A DNA stretch of 64,000 bases from Pseudomonadota bacterium (lineage in GTDB: Bacteria; Pseudomonadota; Gammaproteobacteria; Burkholderiales; JABEVD01): NCBI GenBank assembly GCA_021835845.1, contig JAKBJU010000009.1:37543-101542 (forward strand), written 5' to 3'. Of this stretch, positions 54,123 through 64,000 are shown in pieces. Numbering within the stretch: the stretch's first letter is position 1; each line of letters opens with the position of its first letter. The notes beneath the pieces were generated by a model, which saw only the letters and a list, made by a program, of their open reading frames with translations, searched no databases and was not told where the DNA came from. The position numbers were made by a program, and so were the translations under genes.

Positions 54123-57100
54123 TTAGCCAACAATCAGCTTTTCGAACTCATCTGAAGGAACAGGCTTCGAATAGAGAAATCCCTGCATGTAATCGCAGCC
54201 GAAGGATGCCAGCAGGTCGCGCTGCTCTGCTGTTTCCACCCCTTCGGCGATCGTCCTGATGCCGAGTTTGTGCGCCATCAGAATGATTGCCTCGGTCAGC
54301 GTCCTACTCGATGAATCAGTCACCAATCTATGCACGAACGACTTGTCTATCTTCAGGTAATCCACGTCGAAACGGTTCAGGTACGACAGCGCCGAGAACC
54401 CCGTCCCGAAATCGTCGATAGACAGTTCGATTCCGTGCTCACGGAATTTGACGAAATCCTGCTTCACCTTCTCTGATTCCGAAAGCAGCAAGCCTTCTGT
54501 AATCTCCACGGCAATGCAATTTTGAGGCAAGCCTGAACCAAGATAGTGTTTCAGCCAGGGGTGAGTTTCCGCCCGGGTGAACTGGGCGGGTGACTTGTTC
54601 ACGCTTACCTGGATCAGATGCCCGGTGTGCTCCTGCCATCTTGATATGGCTTTCAGCGTTTCCTCGAACACCCATTCGCCGATTTCCAGAATCAACCCGG
54701 ATTCCTCGGCAAGCGGGATGAACACGCTAGGCTGGATCATGCCATGAACAGGGTGATGCCAGCGCAGCAATGCTTCCGCCTTGACGATCTTCCCAGTGAG
54801 CGCATCCACGATAGGCTGGAAATACACTTCCAGCTGGTTCCGCTCAAGTGCTGCGTGCAGGTCGTTGATCAGGGCCATCTTCTCCTTCGCCTCTGCCTGC
54901 ATGCTTCGGGTGAAATAACTGAACCCGTTCCGTCCAGCCTGTTTTGCCGCATACATCGCCTGATCGGCGTGCTTCAGAAGATCCTCGATGCTATTGGCAT
55001 CTTCCGGATAGAGCGCAATCCCCACGCTGCCAGAAATATGCCCCACATCCCCATTTCCCAAATCAAAGGGAATGGTGAGGTCGTGCACCACGCTCTGCAC
55101 CACTCGTTCTATATTGGACAGTTCACCATATTCAGGCAGGACGATGGTGAATTCGTCCCCACCCAGGCGCGCAAAAGTGTCCGTGTCCCTCACATGCTGC
55201 CGGATGCGTCTGGCAGCCTCGATCAGCAGCAAATCCCCCTTGTCATGCCCCAGTGTATCGTTGACCTCCTTGAATCGGTCCAGATCTATGAACAGCAGTG
55301 CCAGAGAAGACTTGCTGCGCGTCACCCGTTTGACATCCTGCTCAAGCCGGTCGCGGAACAATCTTCGGTTGGGCAGCCCGGTCAGATGGTCGTAATAGAC
55401 AAGCTGCTGGATCTGTGCCTCGGATATCTTGCGGTCGGTAATGTCCAGGATCGAGCCGACGTAGTTCGTGACGCGACCGTCGTCATCCTTGACCGCCGTG
55501 ATGCTCAATTGCTCGGGAAATATCTCGCCACTTTTGCGCCTATTCCAGATCTCGCCTGACCAATAACCATCATTCGCAATGTCCTTCCACATCGATTCGT
55601 AGAAATGAGCATCTGTGCGGCCGGACTGCAGCATGCGCGGATTCTTGCCGATGACATCCACTTCAGAATACCCAGTGATCTTGCTGAATGCTTCATTCAC
55701 TCTCAAAATATTGCCATCGGAATCGGTCACCATCATGCCTTCCTGGGATTCGAATGTGGTGGCGGCAACCTTCAGTTCATTTTCAGAATGCTTCAGTGGC
55801 GTGATGTCATAGAACCAGCCGAGGATGGCTTCCACATTCACGTACCTTATGGACGTGTAGCTGGCCAGTACCCAAACGAGGCTTCCTCTGATGCTGAGCT
55901 GGACTTGTCGATTGTTGACGCTCTTTCCGCTGGAAACTTTCTCAATTATTTCGTCATATTCTTCCGGATTGAGATAGTAATTTCTGGGATCATCCTCGAT
56001 GGGATTCGTGTTTTTGATCAGATTTGCATAGCTCTTGTTGCAGAACATGACCTTGCGTCCCTGCTTGGTGGCTATGCGCACGGATATCGGACTGGCATTG
56101 AGGATGTCTTTCAGGCGTATCTCGCTCGCCTTCAGCTCCTCCTCGGCATACTTGCGCTCGGTAATGTCGGTCAGTATCGATCGACTCATCAGGAATTTTC
56201 CGTTCTCGTCGTAAATCGCTGTGCTGTCGAGCTGAGCGTGGAGAATTGTTCCGTCCTTGCGCACGAGTTCACGGGCGGCACCGTGCAAATGACCGACTTT
56301 GATGAAGCGATCCATAACATCACGCACTGCCTTCTGGCTCGCAGGCGTCAGGAAATCCGTTACGGGCTTCCCGACCATTTCTTCCCGTGTGTAGCCGAGC
56401 CAGCCGAGTTCCGTCTGGTTGATCCTGACGATTATTCCTTCGGCATCGATCGAGTGGTAGCCACAAGGAGCATTTTCGTAAAGATCCTCGATTTCCTGCG
56501 AAAATTCATTCAGGACTTTCTCATGCAGCTTGCGTTCGGTAATGTCCGTCTGATGAGCGATCAGCAAGGTGCCCAATTCAGGGTCATGGAAGCTGGAGAC
56601 ATTGGCAAACGTCCAAAGATCGGTTCCATCCTTTTTGCGGTTCAGGACTTCTCCTGACCAGCTTCCGTTTCTTTCCAGTGCGGACAGGATTTCCTTGGCG
56701 GTTTCCTCGGGGGATTTTTCAGTGGGTGCATTGACGATCGAGACGGATTTGCCAAGCAATTCGCCTGGGGCATAGCCGAACATGCCCTCGAATCGCGTGT
56801 TGGTGTAGTGGAACGTGCCGTTAGGCTTGACCAAGGCAATTCCTGCCGCTGCATTTTGAGTAATCTCGCCGAGCAGTTGCTTGGCCGCCTCCGCCTGCCT
56901 TTGCTCGGTGATGTCAACTCCAATGGCAATCAGCGCGCTGATGACGGTTCCTCCATCTTCCGTCAGCAACGAATTCGACCAGATGATCAGTCGCTTCTCG
57001 CCATTTGCATTGATCCAGCAATTTTCGACCTGGCTGGGGAGTTTTCCGGCCATCGCCAATGAGAACATCTGCTCCACTCTTGTGCGCTCTTCTGGCAGCA

Positions 57101-58829
57101 GGAAATTTTTCCAGAAATAAGGCTTTCCTCGGACTTCTTCGAAACTGTAGCCGGTCAATTCCTCCGCCGTCTTGTTGAAGCTTACTATAGCGCCAGAGTT
57201 ATCAATCACAAGGATGATGGGGCCGGCCAGCTTCAGGATTGACGCGTTCAGGCGGCGCTCTTGTTGGAGGCTGATTTCGATCGCTTTTCTTGCTGTGATA
57301 TCCCTCGAGGAATTGAACAATACAGGTTTGTCATCAAGCTCGAAGGGAAAACCAGAAATCTCGACATCGATGATCGTGCCGTCTTTGCGGCGGTGCTTCG
57401 TCTCGAGCCGGGTAACTTCGGGGGATTGAAATCGCCTTCGCACGACTGACATCAGTTCTTGCGGATCGGTGAAGTGAGCATCCCATTGCGATACGTTCAT
57501 GCCGAGCATCTCATTGCGCGAATAGCCCAGCATGTTGCAAAAATAATCGCTTAACTCGACGAGATTTCCATCGAAATCCAATATATGAACGCCGTCGCTG
57601 GAGTTGCGCAGAATCGCGAGCAGCTTGAGCGATTCTTTCTTTGCATTCTCTATATCCATCAATTGTCGTTGAACGCTCAGATCCTGGAGTGTTCCTGCCA
57701 AATTTCCGGCTCCAGCAATGCCATCATTGATTAAGCCTCCTTCAAGGAAACAGAATCTCTCGCCAGAAGGGGTGATGAGCGTCAGGGGCAATCTGATGCT
57801 TATTCCTTCGCCCAACGCATCGTCAAGGAATTTACTCAGCAATACCTGATCGTCCGGTTTCACCATTTCAAGCAGGGATGCCTTGCCTGGTGATAATGCA
57901 GGCTCAACCCCAAATACCATCTTAAAATTGCTAGACCATTGACATACATCCTTGCTGACATTCCACTCCCATGTAACAAGCCCTGCAAGGGTTTGCGCAT
58001 TGAGAAGACTGATCTCATTGTCTTTGAGATCCTTGAACAGCAGCTCGATAGGGTCGCGTATGCCGGTAACAACAATTGCCTTGTAGATCAGATAAAACGC
58101 GATGATCTTGAGGAGATGTCCTGCTTCGTTGAAAAAGCCGCTCATTGCGAGGTTGGAATAGAACGTGAAGCAGTATTCCATGACAATCATTACTACTATG
58201 GATGCAGCCAGCAGCATATAAACGGCTTTATCAAAATACTGGCGCTTCTGGTAAAGCAGGTAGAGATTGACAACAAACAAGGCCATGATCACATATTCGC
58301 TGTATATCTTGAATGGCGTTAAACCGTGACCAGGTTCAAAACATATTGGGAAAATCTTGAAGTAAAGGATGGATGCAATGATCGAGGCAGTAATCGCGGA
58401 ATAACCTGCAACAATATAGGACAAGCGCAGTTTCAAACCGCTTTCGATCAATGCAAAGGCAGCCAGCATGCTCATCGCCTCCAGGCTTCTGGAAGCGACC
58501 CAGAACTGAGGGGCATAATAGTCATAGTCAGTGAATATCCCCATGCCGGCGTAAGACAGCGTATGCATCATGTCCAGAATGCCGATGAATGCGTACGAAA
58601 TGCCGATGAATAGAAGATACTGATTGCTGATCTGCTTCCAGCTATTGATGGCAACCACGAAAATGGTTGAGGCCACGGCAATGCTGAAAAACTCAGCCAG
58701 ACTGTGAAACAAAAGATAATGGTAGAAGCTGGTGAGCTGGATTAGAACCAGCAGGAAAAGAACGGAAAATATTTCTGGGGGACTGAAAAGATGCGCCCTG
58801 TCTTTTAAACCAGTTACTGTTCGAGCCAT
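54123..58829 (-). CDS. MASE3 - seven PAS - GGDEF - EAL membrane protein
   Basis: A 1568-residue protein. The N-terminal MASE3 sensor (about 15-265) has roughly eight hydrophobic helices, with LIQLTSFYHYLLFHSLAEFF and GILDMMHTLSYAGMGIF. Seven PAS/PAC units of about 120-125 residues follow (about 280-1140). Three resemble PAS units of the kinase at 20.2 kb (for example DLYENAPCGYHSID). GGDEF is intact (RLGGDEFTIVL). EAL has VKAEALLRWHHP, DDFGTGFSALSYL and YLKIDKSF. It is a dual c-di-GMP enzyme with unknown membrane ligand. Confidence 0.94.
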   Translation of the reverse strand: MARTVTGLKDRAHLFSPPEIFSVLFLLVLIQLTSFYHYLLFHSLAEFFSIAVASTIFVVAINSWKQISNQYLLFIGISYAFIGILDMMHTLSYAGMGIFTDYDYYAPQFWVASRSLEAMSMLAAFALIESGLKLRLSYIVAGYSAITASIIASILYFKIFPICFEPGHGLTPFKIYSEYVIMALFVVNLYLLYQKRQYFDKAVYMLLAASIVVMIVMEYCFTFYSNLAMSGFFNEAGHLLKIIAFYLIYKAIVVTGIRDPIELLFKDLKDNEISLLNAQTLAGLVTWEWNVSKDVCQWSSNFKMVFGVEPALSPGKASLLEMVKPDDQVLLSKFLDDALGEGISIRLPLTLITPSGERFCFLEGGLINDGIAGAGNLAGTLQDLSVQRQLMDIENAKKESLKLLAILRNSSDGVHILDFDGNLVELSDYFCNMLGYSRNEMLGMNVSQWDAHFTDPQELMSVVRRRFQSPEVTRLETKHRRKDGTIIDVEISGFPFELDDKPVLFNSSRDITARKAIEISLQQERRLNASILKLAGPIILVIDNSGAIVSFNKTAEELTGYSFEEVRGKPYFWKNFLLPEERTRVEQMFSLAMAGKLPSQVENCWINANGEKRLIIWSNSLLTEDGGTVISALIAIGVDITEQRQAEAAKQLLGEITQNAAAGIALVKPNGTFHYTNTRFEGMFGYAPGELLGKSVSIVNAPTEKSPEETAKEILSALERNGSWSGEVLNRKKDGTDLWTFANVSSFHDPELGTLLIAHQTDITERKLHEKVLNEFSQEIEDLYENAPCGYHSIDAEGIIVRINQTELGWLGYTREEMVGKPVTDFLTPASQKAVRDVMDRFIKVGHLHGAARELVRKDGTILHAQLDSTAIYDENGKFLMSRSILTDITERKYAEEELKASEIRLKDILNASPISVRIATKQGRKVMFCNKSYANLIKNTNPIEDDPRNYYLNPEEYDEIIEKVSSGKSVNNRQVQLSIRGSLVWVLASYTSIRYVNVEAILGWFYDITPLKHSENELKVAATTFESQEGMMVTDSDGNILRVNEAFSKITGYSEVDVIGKNPRMLQSGRTDAHFYESMWKDIANDGYWSGEIWNRRKSGEIFPEQLSITAVKDDDGRVTNYVGSILDITDRKISEAQIQQLVYYDHLTGLPNRRLFRDRLEQDVKRVTRSKSSLALLFIDLDRFKEVNDTLGHDKGDLLLIEAARRIRQHVRDTDTFARLGGDEFTIVLPEYGELSNIERVVQSVVHDLTIPFDLGNGDVGHISGSVGIALYPEDANSIEDLLKHADQAMYAAKQAGRNGFSYFTRSMQAEAKEKMALINDLHAALERNQLEVYFQPIVDALTGKIVKAEALLRWHHPVHGMIQPSVFIPLAEESGLILEIGEWVFEETLKAISRWQEHTGHLIQVSVNKSPAQFTRAETHPWLKHYLGSGLPQNCIAVEITEGLLLSESEKVKQDFVKFREHGIELSIDDFGTGFSALSYLNRFDVDYLKIDKSFVHRLVTDSSSRTLTEAIILMAHKLGIRTIAEGVETAEQRDLLASFGCDYMQGFLYSKPVPSDEFEKLIVG

Positions 58830-59116
58830 ATGTTGCCAACTAACTGCCAGATGCGAAAATAAGCCGAAAGACCTGAAGTTCTCCCGGTTTGCTTGTTACA
58901 AGGATGGATTTCGTGCTACCAGTTTCACCCGATACAGAGCAATGCGCTATTCATCAAGAATAATTCTTGATCGACCGTACAATTATATAGGAAAAGTGCC
59001 CGAATGACATAAGAATCCGGTTACGGTATTCTTCTAAGAAGCGTTTATGGTTCAAAGCAGACCCCAGGACCGAAAAAACTTGGGAACATCAAAAATCAGA
59101 TAATGGCAACAAAAAA
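58830..59116. other. Divergent intergenic region
   Basis: AT-rich region between the MASE3 gene and the LOV-like diguanylate cyclase, which are transcribed away from each other. Promoters for both should lie here. I could not fix a convincing -35/-10 pair and see no gene. Confidence 0.5.
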
Positions 59117-60052
59117 ATGCAAAAAGATTCACATGAGCCGTTCTTTAACGAAGAAACCTTCCCAAAATGGCTTGTTGTTTGCATTGATAATCTGAATGAT
59201 GCAATAGTCATTACCGAAGCTGAGCCCATCGACGCCCCGGGACCCAAGATTGTTTGGGCGAACAAAGTCTTCTTTTCACGCAATGGATATGCGGCTCACG
59301 AGCTGATCGGACAAAACCCGAGAATACTGCAGGGACCTTTGACTGACAGAAATACCTTGGACAAAGTGCGCGCAGCCCTGGAAAAGTGGCAGCCGGTTCG
59401 CGCGGAAACACTGAATTATCGAAAGGACGGTACAACCTACTGGAACGAATTTGAGATCGTTCCCATAGCAGACGAGAACGGCTGGTTTACACACTGGATT
59501 TCTGTGCAGCGCGATGTGACGGAACGAAAATTGATGGAAGCGAAGCTTGCTGAACTGGCGTCAACCGATTTCCTGACCAGCGTACTGAATCGCAGGTCCT
59601 TCATAGACAAATTGTCCGAAGAAATTGATCGGCTTCACCGTGGTTATTCACAGTCGCTGGGAGTGGTGATGATCGACCTGGATTACTTCAAGAAAATCAA
59701 CGATACATATGGACATGCAGCTGGAGATGCTGTTTTAAAAGATTTTTCAGCTCTGGCAAGCAATTCGTTGAGAAAGACTGATGCAATCGGACGTATGGGC
59801 GGCGAGGAGTTTGCCGTTCTTCTCCCCAACATTGACATATCGACTGCAAAAATGTTTGCCGAGAGGCTTCTCAATTCTGTTAACAGCACCCCTGCCCACT
59901 TTAATGAGAACCTCATCCACTACACTGCCAGTTTGGGCATCGCAGTGATGGATGTTTCCATGATACGAACTGCCGATGATATTCTTATGAATGCCGACAA
60001 GGCGTTATATCAGGCCAAACAAGAAGGCAGGAATCGTCTTGCAATCTATTGA
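59117..60052 (+). CDS. LOV-like PAS (Cys replaced by Pro) - GGDEF diguanylate cyclase
   Basis: A 311-residue protein. The PAS domain (about 20-140) aligns with LOV domains: IVWANKVFF, GQNPRILQGPLTD and NYRKDGTTYWNEFEI. The photoactive Cys position is Pro68, so adduct chemistry is impossible; flavin redox sensing remains possible. The GGDEF domain has DLDYFKKINDTYGH and active GGEEF, with an RKTD I-site. It is divergent from the MASE3 gene. No clear ribosome site precedes the ATG. Confidence 0.9.
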   Translation: MQKDSHEPFFNEETFPKWLVVCIDNLNDAIVITEAEPIDAPGPKIVWANKVFFSRNGYAAHELIGQNPRILQGPLTDRNTLDKVRAALEKWQPVRAETLNYRKDGTTYWNEFEIVPIADENGWFTHWISVQRDVTERKLMEAKLAELASTDFLTSVLNRRSFIDKLSEEIDRLHRGYSQSLGVVMIDLDYFKKINDTYGHAAGDAVLKDFSALASNSLRKTDAIGRMGGEEFAVLLPNIDISTAKMFAERLLNSVNSTPAHFNENLIHYTASLGIAVMDVSMIRTADDILMNADKALYQAKQEGRNRLAIY

Positions 60053-60472
60053 TCATTTCGATAATCATTGGTTACGAGCACCATCCTGCCTGACTCGGCG
60101 AAGCTTGCCATCGGTTGTTTTGTCGATCTCTTGTCCGTACAGTTAGGAGCGGAACGGTAGCTTAATTTGTATACCCGACATTTTGCCTGTGGCGACAGGA
60201 ACGGCGGCTCTGGGCACGTAGTTCATATTGTCGATCGGCACCGAAAGCAGTCTTGGAAGCCTAGTGAAAATATCGAATGGCTGATTCCTAAAACGTCTTT
60301 GTATTCGTATTACGTGCCCTTTGCGGACATTTTTCTTGTCAATAATTCATTGACAGATCATCAACTTGTTCAAACAGCCCATAATATCGATATTGAATTC
60401 ACTGCCCTCTTTTTTTCTGCGATATTGCATGTTATGCCGAAGAAAAGCGCATTCCAATTCGGCCACATATCG
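60053..60472. other. Intergenic region with no gene recognised
   Basis: About 420 bases lie between the convergent diguanylate cyclase and the aldo-keto reductase. The plus-strand frame that crosses it continues as the antisense of the reductase and has no protein-like features. No terminator with a clear T-run was found. Confidence 0.5.
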
Positions 60473-61459
<987 letters not shown>

Positions 61460-61480
61460 AATCTCTCCTTGAGTTGTCGG

Positions 61481-62257
61481 TCAGGGATAATCCTGGCGCG
61501 TTGGGCGAACCATGATGTCGCTCACGTGGACATGCGGCGGCTGGCTGACGACGAAATGAATGGCATTGGCAATATCATCGGATTCGGTCAATGGTCCGAA
61601 ATTTTCCTTGAATCGCCTGACCTGGGCATCGTCGTAGCCCGCGCCATCCTGGAATCCGCTGATGACGATACCGGGTTCGACGAGCGTAACGCGAACCCCC
61701 TTGGGGCCGATCTCGCGCCGCAATCCTTCAGCCAGGCCGTGCACGGCGAATTTCGTCGAGCCATATACCGCGCTGAATGGTGAAATATGTCTGCCTACAA
61801 CCGAACCGATGACGACGATGTCGGCTGCCTTTTTGGGAAATCCCGTCTTTTGCGCTTCCACCATCCGCTTCGCAGCAAGCTGCATGAGTGCCAGCGCACC
61901 TTTCACATTGAGCTGCAGTATTTCCTCGAATTTCGAGAGGTCCGCTCCGCTGACGGACCCGCCCAGCCCGCGGCCGGCATTGGCAACCACGATATCGGCC
62001 TCTCTCCCGAATCTGCTGCGCGCCGTCTCGAACAGGCGTTCGATGGTTTCGGTGCTCGACGCATCCCCTTCCACACCGCAGAACCCATCACCCAGTTCGT
62101 TTTCCATTTCGAGCAGCCTGGCGCCATTGCGCGCATTGCCTATCACTGCAAAGCCAGCATCGACGAATTTTCTTGCCGTCGCTTCGCCAATTCCGGAGCT
62201 CGCTCCGGTGATGATCGCAACGCGAAGGCGATCGGCTTTCATGCCATCAGAACCCAT
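61481..62257 (-). CDS. Short-chain dehydrogenase/reductase
   Basis: A 258-residue classical SDR. TGASSGIGEATA binds cofactor, NAGRG is the family NNAG-type motif, and the catalytic Ser in IGSVVG and YGSTK (Tyr-x-x-x-Lys) are present. ATG 62257 is chosen because GAGGAG lies 7 bases upstream. The substrate is unknown. It is in the same operon as the Old Yellow Enzyme gene, 31 bases downstream of it. Confidence 0.94.
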   Translation of the reverse strand: MGSDGMKADRLRVAIITGASSGIGEATARKFVDAGFAVIGNARNGARLLEMENELGDGFCGVEGDASSTETIERLFETARSRFGREADIVVANAGRGLGGSVSGADLSKFEEILQLNVKGALALMQLAAKRMVEAQKTGFPKKAADIVVIGSVVGRHISPFSAVYGSTKFAVHGLAEGLRREIGPKGVRVTLVEPGIVISGFQDGAGYDDAQVRRFKENFGPLTESDDIANAIHFVVSQPPHVHVSDIMVRPTRQDYP

Positions 62258-62288
62258 TTGCAACTCCTCAATGTCTAAATCGAAAAAA

Positions 62289-63365
62289 TCAGGCGGTCAC
62301 TGCAGCAAGACTGGGGTAATCGGTATACCCCACTTTGTGATCCTTCATGCCATAGCCGTAGAAGGTCTCCGCGTGCCATGCGTTGAGCAAAGAACCGTTC
62401 CTGAGGCGTTCCGGCAAGTCCGGATTGGCGATGTAGTCCTTGCCGAAGGAAATCGCGTCGGCGTGCCCGAGTTCGAGTTCCTGTCTGGCCGACTCGAGAT
62501 TGAATCCTTCGTTGGCGATCAGCACGCCGCCGAAGCGTTTCTTCAGTTCCGGACTGATGCGATCGTCGCCCAGCTTCTCCCGGGTGAAAATGAAGGCTAT
62601 TTTTCGCTTGCCGAGTTCTTCGGCAACATGGCCGAAGGTGGAAAGCGGGTCGCTGTCCCCCATCGACTGGGCATCGCCGCGCGGGGCAAGATGAACGCCG
62701 ACCCGCCCAGCCCCCCAGACCGAAACGACCGCGTCGGTCACTTCCAGCATCAGTCTGGCGCGGTTTTCGACCGAGCCGCCATAAGCATCGTTTCGCAAGT
62801 TCGTGCTATCCTGCAAGAATTGATCGAGCAGATAGCCATTTGCGCCATGTACCTCGACCCCATCGAATCCGGCAAGCTTCGCATTTTCCGCCCCCTTGCG
62901 GTATGCCTCGATGATCCCTGGAATCTCGGAAATATCGAGCGCCCTCGGCGTCACGAAGGGAACCTGGGGGCGAAGCAGGCTGACATGTCCTCCCGGCGTG
63001 ATGGCGCTGGGGGCCACAGGCAACTCGCCGTTGAGGTAGGAAGGATGAGAAATCCTGCCCACATGCCAGAGCTGCAGGAAAATGCGCCCGCCTTTCTCAT
63101 GCACGGCCTTCGTGATCAGCTTCCAGCCCTCTACCTGCGCATTCGACCAGATGCCCGGGGTGTCCGGGTAGCCCACTCCCATGGGCGTAACTGCAGTGGC
63201 CTCGCTGAGGATGAGACCGGCTGTTGCGCGTTGTGCGTAATACTCTGCCATCAGCGTGTTCGGCACACGGCCTTCGCTCGCACGGCAGCGAGTCAGGGGA
63301 GCCATGACAATGCGGTTGGGTAGATTGATGTCGCCTACCTGCAGCGACTCGAACAAACTGCTCAA
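62289..63365 (-). CDS. Old Yellow Enzyme / N-ethylmaleimide reductase family
   Basis: A 358-residue FMN-dependent ene-reductase. NRIVMAPLTRCRA, FLQLWHVGRISHP, VEVHGANGYLLDQFLQD (catalytic His and Asn) and SFGKDYIANPDLP are standard. The start is TTG 63365, with AAGGAGA about 8 bases upstream; no ATG fits. It reduces activated C=C bonds in electrophiles. It lies between CDGSH and SDR genes in one operon. Confidence 0.94.
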   Translation of the reverse strand: MSSLFESLQVGDINLPNRIVMAPLTRCRASEGRVPNTLMAEYYAQRATAGLILSEATAVTPMGVGYPDTPGIWSNAQVEGWKLITKAVHEKGGRIFLQLWHVGRISHPSYLNGELPVAPSAITPGGHVSLLRPQVPFVTPRALDISEIPGIIEAYRKGAENAKLAGFDGVEVHGANGYLLDQFLQDSTNLRNDAYGGSVENRARLMLEVTDAVVSVWGAGRVGVHLAPRGDAQSMGDSDPLSTFGHVAEELGKRKIAFIFTREKLGDDRISPELKKRFGGVLIANEGFNLESARQELELGHADAISFGKDYIANPDLPERLRNGSLLNAWHAETFYGYGMKDHKVGYTDYPSLAAVTA

Positions 63366-63421
63366 TTGAATCTCCTTGGTTGTGTCAGATCAGAAACGGC
63401 CCTGTTCAGGATTGCCTTGGC

Positions 63422-63664
63422 TCAGAGCTTCTGGTGCGTTCCGTCGCAGGTCATGCCATTGCCGCTGTGCTTGCACCCGCAGAAGTAAACGGTTCCGGAT
63501 TGCTCGGCCTTGAATTCCCTGGGAGAGAATGGGCTGTCCTTGTGGCTGCCGTCGCAGAATGGCTGCGTGGTACTCTTGCCACAGGTGCAGTACCAATAGC
63601 TCTTGCCTGCCTCGACTTCAACAGCATAAGGAGCCTTTTGTGCAATACGAGGGGTTGTGCTCAT
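63422..63664 (-). CDS. CDGSH iron-sulfur protein (paralogue)
   Basis: An 80-residue protein nearly identical to that at 53.6 kb: CTCGKSTTQPFCDGSH and CGCKHSGNGMTCDGTH, both with full 2Fe-2S ligands. The start at 63664 is preceded by AAAGGACACATCG. It is the first gene of the OYE operon, whereas its paralogue is last in the pirin operon. Confidence 0.94.
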   Translation of the reverse strand: MSTTPRIAQKAPYAVEVEAGKSYWYCTCGKSTTQPFCDGSHKDSPFSPREFKAEQSGTVYFCGCKHSGNGMTCDGTHQKL

Positions 63665-63786
63665 CGATGTGTCCTTTCTTTGATTTGTTTGCAAGGTCGT
63701 TTCAATTGAACTGCTCAACCTGAAATTCCATTGCATTCTAAATCATATGGATGTGCTTGAAACAGCGGAAGAAGCGCAATTGTTAA

Positions 63787-63800
63787 TTCCAGTATTGGAA
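63787..63800. promoter_or_regulatory. Operator-like palindrome TTCCAGTATTGGAA
   Basis: TTCCA-N4-TGGAA lies 123 bases upstream of the CDGSH-OYE-SDR-AKR operon start. The same core overlaps the LysR start at 51533-51546, and both are preceded by TGTTAATTC and followed by CA. Shared control by that LysR protein is inferred. Confidence 0.5.
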
Positions 63801-63804
63801 CAAT

Positions 63805-64000
63805 CAAATCAATCGGAGTTATAGTCGAATCTGGTGTACAGGCGGTTTGGGGTTGATGGGTTGAGGTGGTGGATGTTGCTGCTCGAATAAAATTACCCAG
63901 TCGTGCGCGATGAATTTTACCCAGGCACTTTAGCTCCCTTTTAGGGTTGGAGCTGCCTGCAAGTGTAGCGCATTTGCATCCACTGCAGAATGGTAAGGGG
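63805..64000. other. Region with short direct repeats, possible IS end
   Basis: TTACCCAG occurs at 63893-63900 and 63917-63924, in the context AAAATTACCCAG and AATTTTACCCAGG. Such repeats are common at IS21-like ends. No transposase is visible before the window ends. Confidence 0.25.

Noticed and set aside
61662..63323. Plus-strand frame of 553 codons
   Set aside because: Antisense to the SDR and Old Yellow Enzyme genes.

Overview
The window looks like the chromosome of a motile, probably microaerophilic betaproteobacterium. That is an inference from the style of its MetE, SelO, chemotaxis and MASE3 proteins; a Gallionella/Sideroxydans-like lineage is possible but not proven. Between ordinary metabolic flanks lies about 50 kb made almost entirely of signal-transduction genes: chemotaxis, multi-PAS kinases, receivers, and c-di-GMP synthesis and breakdown.

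Layout. 1-5.3 kb: metE (its last few codons lie outside the window), divergent metR, a DoxX-type membrane protein and selO. 5.3-6.4 kb: mobile-element debris (an IS256-like end, inverted 14-mers, the 3' end of a group II intron) and a TetR-type regulator. 6.5-18.8 kb, minus strand: a chemotaxis operon running receiver, CheB-CheR-heme oxygenase fusion, receptor with a CheZ-like motif, cheY, cheA, cheW, four-PAS receptor, cheR, cheD, cheB, bacteriohemerythrin. 18.9-40.6 kb, plus strand: receiver-metallohydrolase, GAF/7-PAS kinase, receiver, Hpt-REC-REC-GGDEF, a frameshifted Hpt-receiver, an Aer2-like receptor, GGDEF, LOV hybrid kinase, REC-HD-GYP, a second receptor with a CheZ-like motif, a STAS / REC-PP2C-HATPase partner switch, and two more HD-GYP proteins. 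41.0-46.0 kb, minus strand: an Aer-like receptor with a periplasmic c-heme motif, an ODP-like diiron protein and GGDEF-EAL. 46.4-50.0 kb: a very large SARP/BTAD-AAA-TPR regulator with an in-frame amber codon near its start. 50.6-53.8 kb: LysR divergent from pirin-doxX-flavodoxin-CDGSH. 54.1-60.1 kb: a MASE3/7-PAS/GGDEF/EAL giant and a LOV-like diguanylate cyclase. 60.5-63.7 kb, minus strand: CDGSH, Old Yellow Enzyme, SDR and aldo-keto reductase.

How it may work. Many sensors in the island carry known oxygen, heme or redox signatures: bacteriohemerythrin, ODP, FixL-like PAS, two Aer2-type heme PAS domains, an Aer-type PAS with a c-type heme site, and a heme oxygenase. Outputs are CheA/CheY chemotaxis, c-di-GMP (five GGDEF and three HD-GYP proteins) and a serine-phosphorylation partner switch. 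No cheZ is visible. Two receptor-like proteins carry the CheZ catalytic spacing D-x3-Q and end in a short tail (G-D/E-I/V-E/D-L-F) also found on CheD and on one diguanylate cyclase. The two electrophile/quinone operons at the right end share a palindrome TTCCA-N4-TGGAA and paralogous CDGSH proteins, which suggests co-regulation.
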